From the NCBI GenBank assembly GCA_946886365.1, contig CAMPIM010000146.1, forward strand, positions 1 through 6,663: a DNA stretch of 6,663 nt. The letters run 5' to 3'. The translations under genes and the position numbers were made by a program. This document shows, one piece after another, positions 1 through 3,701 of this stretch; the stretch's first letter is position 1, and each line of letters opens with the position of its first letter. The notes under the pieces are model-generated. The model had not been told where the DNA came from and ran no database searches. It saw only the letters and a program-made list of their open reading frames with translations. Origin of the DNA: an uncultured Novosphingobium sp. Its GTDB lineage: Bacteria > Pseudomonadota > Alphaproteobacteria > Sphingomonadales > Sphingomonadaceae.

Positions 1-356
1 CCCTCCCCGCCCCCGCCGTCGCTCTGGCCGACAGCATCGGCGTCAAGCTGGAAACGCTCGCGCCCCAGCTTGAACGCCTCACCGATCAGGAACCCGCCGC
101 GCAGGAAATCCGCAAGCTGCTGTCCGACCATCTGCCCGAACTGGTCACGGGCTATGAATCCATCCCCGTCCCACTGCGCCGCCAGGAACGCAACGGTCGC
201 GTTCCGGAGCAGCAACTGGTCGAGGGTTTGAACGTCATCGACTCCGAACTCGCGCGGATCAGCGAGACGCTCGCCAGCGGCGATATCGACAAGCTGGCGG
301 TACAGAACCGTTTCCTCGAACTCAAATATCAGGAAGCAAAGGAACTTGGCCGCTAG
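1..356 (+). CDS. C-terminal part of an unrecognised helical protein (5' end outside window)
   Basis: An open frame enters from the left edge (first complete codon at base 3) and ends at TAG 354-356, giving 117 visible residues. After a short Pro/Ala-rich stretch (LPAPAVALAD) the sequence is charged and looks mostly helical. It includes a YESIPVPLRR segment, a GLNVIDSELARISETLASGD segment and a closing RFLELKYQEAKELGR. Third codon positions are strongly G/C, as expected for a real gene here. No membrane segment, signal or catalytic motif is visible in this part. The ending (a vP-x-x-LR turn, then two helices ending in RFLExKY) resembles uncharacterised proteins that I associate with XpaC/TelA-type loci, but that is a weak impression and no TelA-like gene follows. 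The function is unknown. That this is a gene end is fairly certain from codon use and the protein-like sequence. Confidence 0.75.
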   Translation, partial: LPAPAVALADSIGVKLETLAPQLERLTDQEPAAQEIRKLLSDHLPELVTGYESIPVPLRRQERNGRVPEQQLVEGLNVIDSELARISETLASGDIDKLAVQNRFLELKYQEAKELGR

Positions 357-374
357 GCCAGCGGTCCTTCTGTC

Positions 375-530
375 ATGATCCACCTGACGCTGATCATCGT
401 CGATTTTCTGACCGGCCTGCTCGCCGCCGGTGCGTGGGCGCTCGCCTCCGCCGGGGGCGTCATCGCCGCGCTGCTGGGCGGCGGATTGGTCAGCGCATCC
501 CTTTTCCGCAGATGGCGCAAGCGGGGCTGA
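375..530 (+). CDS. possible small membrane protein, 51 aa
   Basis: ATG at 375 opens a 51-codon frame ending at TGA 528-530. The product begins MIHLTLIIVDFLTGLLAAGA, continues through an Ala/Gly/Leu-rich hydrophobic stretch to about residue 43, and ends with a basic tail (FRRWRKRG). This suggests one or two short membrane helices followed by a positively charged cytoplasmic end. About 86% of its codons end in G or C, matching neighbouring real genes. Against it, there is no clear Shine-Dalgarno site, it is short, and I do not recognise the family. It lies 18 bases after the TAG of the preceding gene and in the same frame, so it would be translated by coupling or reinitiation, or could be a decayed 3' extension of that gene. 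Its end lies 3 bases from the end of the convergent PilZ gene. No function is proposed. Confidence 0.45.
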   Translation: MIHLTLIIVDFLTGLLAAGAWALASAGGVIAALLGGGLVSASLFRRWRKRG

Positions 531-533
531 GCG

Positions 534-845
534 TCAGCTGCCCCGAATAAGGGTGTCGATCGCCTCATCGGCCAGGAGCTGGCTGAATTGAATGCCGAAG
601 CGCTTGCCCCGCGCCCACATGACCCGGCCGCTTGTTTCCACGCCAATGGCCTTTATCGCCACATAGCTTCCCGCAGCAGGCGGCGTTTCGCAGTGCGCCA
701 GCGCTCCCGATGTGGACAGGTCGAGGAAATGACCGCGCATCTCCGCATTGCCGACGCATAGAGTGACAGGGCCGAACATCTTGTGTCGTGCAGTGTGCCG
801 CCGCTGTTCGGCATTACCCGTCAGGAATTTGCTTTGGTCGATCAT
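534..845 (-). CDS. small single-domain PilZ protein (c-di-GMP receptor)
   Basis: This 103-residue protein consists almost entirely of a PilZ domain, the common bacterial sensor of the second messenger cyclic di-GMP. Both ligand-binding signatures are visible: an RxxxR motif (R16-R20, in RRHTAR) and, about 22 residues on, DxSxxG (D42, S44, G47, in DLSTSGA). A later strand, RVMWARGKRFGIQF, is typical of the PilZ beta-barrel. No output domain is attached, so it probably works by binding a partner protein, for example in motility, adhesion or polysaccharide export; that role is inference. I chose ATG 845 over the upstream in-frame TTG at 872 because a GGGGAGAAG site lies 6 bases before the ATG, whereas the TTG would place that site inside the coding region. 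The upstream region carries a CtrA-type operator. The 3' end nearly abuts the small convergent frame at 375-530, and no terminator is seen between them. Confidence 0.9.
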   Translation of the reverse strand: MIDQSKFLTGNAEQRRHTARHKMFGPVTLCVGNAEMRGHFLDLSTSGALAHCETPPAAGSYVAIKAIGVETSGRVMWARGKRFGIQFSQLLADEAIDTLIRGS

Positions 846-851
846 ACCGAG

Positions 852-860
852 CTTCTCCCC
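852..860 (-). promoter_or_regulatory. ribosome binding site of the PilZ gene
   Basis: Read on the minus strand, GGGGAGAAG lies just before ATG 845, with its GGAG core 9 bases from the start codon. It decides the start, because the longer reading from TTG 872 would have to translate through this site. Confidence 0.7.
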
Positions 861-903
861 CCGGCCACTCAATCACAAAAAGGTCAAGGCGATCCACAGA
901 ATC

Positions 904-922
904 ATGGTTAACTCGCCATTAG
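904..922 (-). promoter_or_regulatory. CtrA-type binding site upstream of the PilZ gene
   Basis: The minus strand reads CTAATGGCGAGTTAACCAT. This fits the alphaproteobacterial CtrA consensus TTAA-N7-TTAA with one mismatch (CTAA-N7-TTAA), and its second half also matches the extended half-site TTAACCAT. It lies about 60-77 bases upstream of the PilZ ATG at 845, a position compatible with promoter binding, and inside an AT-richer gap. A GANTC site (GAATC, 899-903), the target of the cell-cycle methylase CcrM, directly abuts it. The consensus is established for Caulobacter and relatives. Its use here by CtrA to control the PilZ gene is inference; CtrA could act as activator or repressor. I cannot pick out a convincing -10 element downstream. 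Confidence 0.6.
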
Positions 923-946
923 CTACCTTTTCCCCTAGGGAAACCG

Positions 947-1681
947 CTAATTTGTATCAGATGTGCTTTTGATGGCACAGGGCACGATGCTTTGGGGCGA
1001 CGGTCGGGCCGTGATTCTGCGAAAGCGGGCGAAATAGCCTCCCGCCGTTGGCTTGGGCACCAGTTCCTCCAGCCGGAAACCAACCGATGCGAGTTCACAG
1101 ATCAGTAGGCGCGGCGGCGTTCCATGCTGCCCGGTCGGGCGATCCGCGTCGACGACGATCAACTCGCCATCCTTCTTGAGCGCCGGACTGAGGTTCCACA
1201 GAAAAGCATAGGGTTCCGCAATCTCATGATACATATGGACCATGAGGATGCGGTCAAAGCTGTTCTCCGGCAGCTTCGGGTCTTCCGGCGCGCCCAGCCG
1301 CACGCTGACGTTGCGCCAATCCTCGCGCGTGATGCGGCGGGACAGGGCCTCGATCACTTCGGGCATGATGTCTTCGGCCAGCACGCGACCCTTGGCACCC
1401 ACCCGGTTTGCAAGGCGGACAGTATAATAGCCTTCGCCAGCGCCGATATCCGCGACCGTCATGCCCGGCCGAATGCCCGCGCGGTCCATGATATCGTCGG
1501 CTTCGTTAACGCGATCGCGCGCTTCTTCGCTGGACCAGCGGGTCGAGACGATGGGCGCGACCGGCCTGTCGGCTCGCGGAAAGTCACGCGCGGCAGAGGG
1601 CCGGTCATCCTGCTTGGCGGATGACAACAGGCCGCAGCCTGCCAGCAGGAACAATGATCCCGCCAGCGCGCCCCGCATCAT
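947..1681 (-). CDS. SAM-dependent class I methyltransferase with lipoprotein signal peptide
   Basis: This 244-residue protein starts with MMRGALAGSLFLLAGCGLL, a short basic N-end, a hydrophobic core and a lipobox (LAGC, Cys16), so it looks like an exported lipoprotein. Gly at +2 gives no inner-membrane retention signal. A linker to about residue 50 leads into a Rossmann-type methyltransferase domain. Motif I is VADIGAGEGY (76-85), the acidic ribose-binding position is at ED103-104 (VLAEDI), the beta-4 region is SFDRILMVHMYHEI (141-154) and the beta-5 region is GELIVVDAD (172-180). It resembles predicted exported methyltransferases of the COG4798 kind; the substrate is unknown. ATG 1681 overlaps the prfB stop (TGATG), and GGAGG lies 10 bases upstream inside prfB, so the two are translationally coupled. 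It lacks the NPPY motif of PrmC/HemK, so it should not be read as the release-factor methylase. A SAM enzyme predicted outside the cytoplasm is odd, because SAM is not known to be available there. Confidence 0.88.
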   Translation of the reverse strand: MMRGALAGSLFLLAGCGLLSSAKQDDRPSAARDFPRADRPVAPIVSTRWSSEEARDRVNEADDIMDRAGIRPGMTVADIGAGEGYYTVRLANRVGAKGRVLAEDIMPEVIEALSRRITREDWRNVSVRLGAPEDPKLPENSFDRILMVHMYHEIAEPYAFLWNLSPALKKDGELIVVDADRPTGQHGTPPRLLICELASVGFRLEELVPKPTAGGYFARFRRITARPSPQSIVPCAIKSTSDTN

Positions 1682-2808
1682 CAGTCGACATCCTCCACAT
1701 CGACCTTTTCGCCCGTCACCTTCTGCGACAGGGCGGCCGCCATGAACGGGTCGAGCGCGCCGTCGAGCACGTCGTCGGGAGAGGTAGAGGTAACGCCGGT
1801 GCGCAGGTCCTTCACCAGCTGATAGGGCTGGAGCACATAGGAACGGATCTGGTGGCCCCAGCCGATCTCGGTCTTCGCCTGATATTCGCCCGAAGCCGCC
1901 GCCTCGCGCTTCTGCAACTCGGCCTCGTACAACCGGGCCTTCAGCATGTTCATCGCCGTCGCGCGGTTCTTGTGCTGCGACCGGTCATTCTGCGACGCGA
2001 CGATGATGCCCGAGGGGATGTGGGTAATACGAACGGCGGAGTCGGTGGTGTTGACGTGCTGCCCGCCCGCGCCTGATGCTCGATAGGTGTCGATCTTGAG
2101 GTCGCCTTCGTTGACCTCAATCTCGATATTGTCGTCGATCACCGGATAGACCCAGACGGACGAGAAGCTGGTGTGCCGACGCGCCGAGCTGTCATAGGGG
2201 CTTATGCGCACCAGCCGGTGTACGCCGCTTTCGGTCTTGGCATAACCATAGGCGTTCTCGCCCTTGAACAGGAAGGTCGCGGACTTGATGCCCGCCTGGT
2301 CGCCCGCCTGATAGTCGACCAGTTCCACCTTGTAGCCGCGCCGTTCCGCCCAGCGGCGGTACATGCGGGACAGCATTTCGGCCCAGTCCTGGCTTTCCGT
2401 GCCACCTGCGCCCGCATGGATTTCCAGATATGTGTCGCTCGCATCGGCTTCGCCCGCCAACAGCGCCTTGATCTTGTCCTCGTCGGCGCGGTCGGCGAGC
2501 GCCTTCAAGGACGCAACGCCCTCATTGACCATGTCCTCATCGCCCTCGGCCTCCGCCATTTCGATGAGTTCGGCGGTGTCGGTCTTTTCGCTGTCGATCG
2601 CCCGGGTCGCGCCGATCGCGGCTTCCAGCCGCGTGCGTTCGCGCATGACTTCCTGCGCCATCTTCTGATTGTCCCACAACGTCGGGTCCTCGACGCGAGC
2701 GTTCAACTCGTCGAGACGGCGCAGCGCGCGATCCCAGTCGAGGAAGCGGCGCAGCAGGTCCAGCGCGGCGTCGATACGGTCGATATATTGCTGCGCTTCG
2801 GCGCGCAT
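1681..2808 (-). CDS. prfB: peptide chain release factor 2 (RF2)
   Basis: RF2 recognises UGA and UAA in the ribosomal A site and triggers release of the finished peptide. The 375 residues are close to the usual length (365 in E. coli). Visible landmarks are the N-terminal helical domain (1-110), the HAGAGGTESQDWAEML segment (131-146), the anticodon-like tripeptide region RISPYDSSARRHTSF (201-215), the catalytic loop SGAGGQHVN (245-253) with Gln250, and the RF2 C-terminal signature DIGWG-like EIGWGHQIRSYVLQPY (314-329). The codon-reading tripeptide is SPY rather than the E. coli SPF, which I recall as usual in alphaproteobacteria. No internal UGA or frameshift is needed: the place of the E. coli CUU-UGA-C slippery site reads TTC CTC GAC (codons 22-24). 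ATG 2808 has GGAGAG 5 bases upstream. The gene heads a coupled pair with the downstream methyltransferase. Confidence 0.98.
   Translation of the reverse strand: MRAEAQQYIDRIDAALDLLRRFLDWDRALRRLDELNARVEDPTLWDNQKMAQEVMRERTRLEAAIGATRAIDSEKTDTAELIEMAEAEGDEDMVNEGVASLKALADRADEDKIKALLAGEADASDTYLEIHAGAGGTESQDWAEMLSRMYRRWAERRGYKVELVDYQAGDQAGIKSATFLFKGENAYGYAKTESGVHRLVRISPYDSSARRHTSFSSVWVYPVIDDNIEIEVNEGDLKIDTYRASGAGGQHVNTTDSAVRITHIPSGIIVASQNDRSQHKNRATAMNMLKARLYEAELQKREAAASGEYQAKTEIGWGHQIRSYVLQPYQLVKDLRTGVTSTSPDDVLDGALDPFMAAALSQKVTGEKVDVEDVD
1692..1696 (-). promoter_or_regulatory. ribosome binding site of the methyltransferase, inside the prfB 3' end
   Basis: GGAGG on the minus strand lies within the last codons of prfB (the VEDVD tail), 10 bases before the overlapping ATG at 1681. 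The methyltransferase can therefore be initiated in its own right as well as by coupling, and this supports ATG 1681 as its start. Confidence 0.65.
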
Positions 2809-2813
2809 GGGAA

Positions 2814-2819
2814 CTCTCC
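2814..2819 (-). promoter_or_regulatory. ribosome binding site of prfB
   Basis: GGAGAG on the minus strand, 5 bases before ATG 2808. It fixes the prfB start. Confidence 0.7.
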
Positions 2820-2827
2820 AGACAATT

Positions 2828-2874
2828 CGGGGCGCTCCCCGGCATCGGGCAGGAAACGCACTAAACGCCTGCCC
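2828..2874 (-). promoter_or_regulatory. two GC-rich hairpins in the prfB leader region
   Basis: Within the divergent intergenic region, CGGGG-CGCT-CCCCG (2828-2841) forms a 5-bp stem with a 4-base loop. GGGCAGG (2847-2853) pairs with CCTGCCC (2868-2874) across a 14-base loop. That loop and the second arm carry a direct repeat of AAACGC (2854-2859 and 2863-2868), nine bases apart. No U-run follows either hairpin, so they are not plain terminators. If the prfB transcript starts upstream of them they would lie in its leader; alternatively the direct repeat or the dyad could be a protein-binding site. No convincing promoter elements were found in 2809-3023. The structures are seen in the sequence; any function is a guess. 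Confidence 0.35.
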
Positions 2875-3005
2875 CTATCCGAGGGCAGCGGATTTGGGAA
2901 GGTTCAATCCTCCAAGCCATGTCCGCGCAGTCTCCCAACAGGCCAGGCAAACCTTGTCTCTCCAGAGGCTATGCCATACACCTCGACCACGCCCAAAAGA
3001 GGCGC

Positions 3006-3014
3006 AAGGAGAGG
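3006..3014 (+). promoter_or_regulatory. ribosome binding site of the membrane-protein gene at 3024
   Basis: AAGGAGAGG lies 9 bases before TTG 3024. It favours this TTG over the in-frame ATG at 2919, which has no well-placed Shine-Dalgarno site. Confidence 0.65.
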
Positions 3015-3023
3015 AACGACATC

Positions 3024-3533
3024 TTGGCTGAACGACAATCTACCCATCCCGCACCGGCGCAGGCGGTGCTCGTGATACTCGCGCTCGTGCCGATCATCGG
3101 CATTTTCTACGCCATCGGATCCGCCCTGGGCGTGGCGAGCTTCCTTTTCTTCGGTTTCATATTCGTGCTTTATTGGGCTGGCATCAAAGGCATGAATCCT
3201 GCGGAGTTCGCACCCGCGCTGTGCGGTTCCCTTGGCGGATTGGGCCTGGCATTTCTGCTGCACAGCCTGCCAACTGTTCTGGACATGGCCGGAATGGCCA
3301 TCGGATTGGCTGGCGTGATCGTCGCGATCTACCTACTCATTCGCGGCCAGGCCAGCCTGATCGTCAACAATGCCTTCATGCTGCTGCTGACGCTCGGCAA
3401 CCCCATTATTTTTGAAAAGGACGCGGATTTCGCCGCTGCGGCAGTCGCCATCGTGACAGCGGCAGGCTATGTCGGGGGCCTCGCATTTCTGATGAAACGC
3501 TTCTCCGGCGGGTTGCGCGCAAAGGCGCAATAA
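3024..3533 (+). CDS. multi-pass membrane protein of unknown function
   Basis: With a TTG start at 3024 the product has 169 residues, mostly hydrophobic. I count about six candidate membrane segments: near residues 14-34, 37-54, 63-82, 85-106, 112-129 and 137-157. Loops are short, and the only strongly charged parts are the N-terminal MAERQ, an EKDAD loop (131-135) and the tail KRFSGGLRAKAQ. A conserved-looking YWAGIKGMNPAEFAP segment (50-64) links helices 2 and 3. I do not recognise the family and see no transporter or enzyme motif. TTG is preferred because AAGGAGAGG precedes it, and the 35 extra residues from ATG 2919 are polar, basic and unlike a folded domain. The gene runs divergently from prfB and converges on mrcA, so it stands alone on its strand between genes that in many relatives are adjacent. 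Codon use is like the neighbours, giving no sign of recent transfer. Confidence 0.8.
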   Translation: MAERQSTHPAPAQAVLVILALVPIIGIFYAIGSALGVASFLFFGFIFVLYWAGIKGMNPAEFAPALCGSLGGLGLAFLLHSLPTVLDMAGMAIGLAGVIVAIYLLIRGQASLIVNNAFMLLLTLGNPIIFEKDADFAAAAVAIVTAAGYVGGLAFLMKRFSGGLRAKAQ

Positions 3534-3593
3534 CGGGTCAGCGAAGGCGGGAGGTTAGGGCTTCGAGCTTTAAATCGGCACCACCTCCTGTTG

Positions 3594-3670
3594 CCGTTCG
3601 CCCTGAGCCTGTCGAAGGGCTCCACTTCTTTTTAGAAAGAAAGGGGCTTCGACAAGCTCAGCCCGAACGG
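3594..3670 (+). repeat. paired REP-like inverted repeat, possible bidirectional terminator
   Basis: Two arms (3594-3617 and 3647-3670) face each other, with 21 of 24 positions able to pair. An inner stem, TTCTTT (3626-3631) with AAAGAA (3636-3641), closes on a TTAG loop. Each arm is also a small hairpin of its own: GCCCT/AGGGC (3600-3604 with 3616-3620) and GGGCT/AGCCC (3644-3648 with 3660-3664). I recall this CCGTTCG...TGTCGAAG type of sequence as very common in sphingomonad genomes, but cannot confirm copy number from one window. It fills the gap between two convergent genes, where it could end transcription in both directions and protect 3' ends. On the minus strand a run of five T lies between the mrcA stop and the repeat. 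Confidence 0.75.
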
Positions 3671-3701
3671 GTTAAGGGATTCAGATAAAAACCACGACGC
3701 C

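Noticed and set aside
353..646. Minus-strand 97-codon frame overlapping the PilZ gene end and the small membrane frame
   Set aside because: It overlaps the well-supported PilZ gene in another frame, is of low-complexity Ala/Ser/Arg composition, and has no ribosome binding site evidence.
926..943. Near-palindrome TTTTCCCCTAGGGAAA just downstream of the methyltransferase stop
   Set aside because: The dyad has an unmatched C, almost no loop and no U-run, so it is not a convincing terminator. It could be a protein site, but nothing supports a particular factor.
947..1681. Methyltransferase next to prfB as the release-factor methylase PrmC/HemK
   Set aside because: PrmC carries an NPPY catalytic motif and no signal peptide. 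This protein has neither NPPY nor a similar motif and begins with a lipobox.
2901..2913. GGTTCAATCC resembling a tRNA T-arm
   Set aside because: Flanking bases do not form a proper T-stem, and no matching acceptor, D or anticodon arms are found around it on either strand.
2919..3023. 35-residue N-terminal extension of the membrane protein from ATG 2919
   Set aside because: No well-placed Shine-Dalgarno site, and the residues are polar and basic without a signal. TTG 3024 has an AAGGAGAGG site 9 bases upstream.
2173..3075. Plus-strand open frame of 300 codons opposite prfB
   Set aside because: It is antisense to RF2 with its GGQ and SPY motifs and runs into the next gene's start region. It is a shadow frame in GC-rich DNA.
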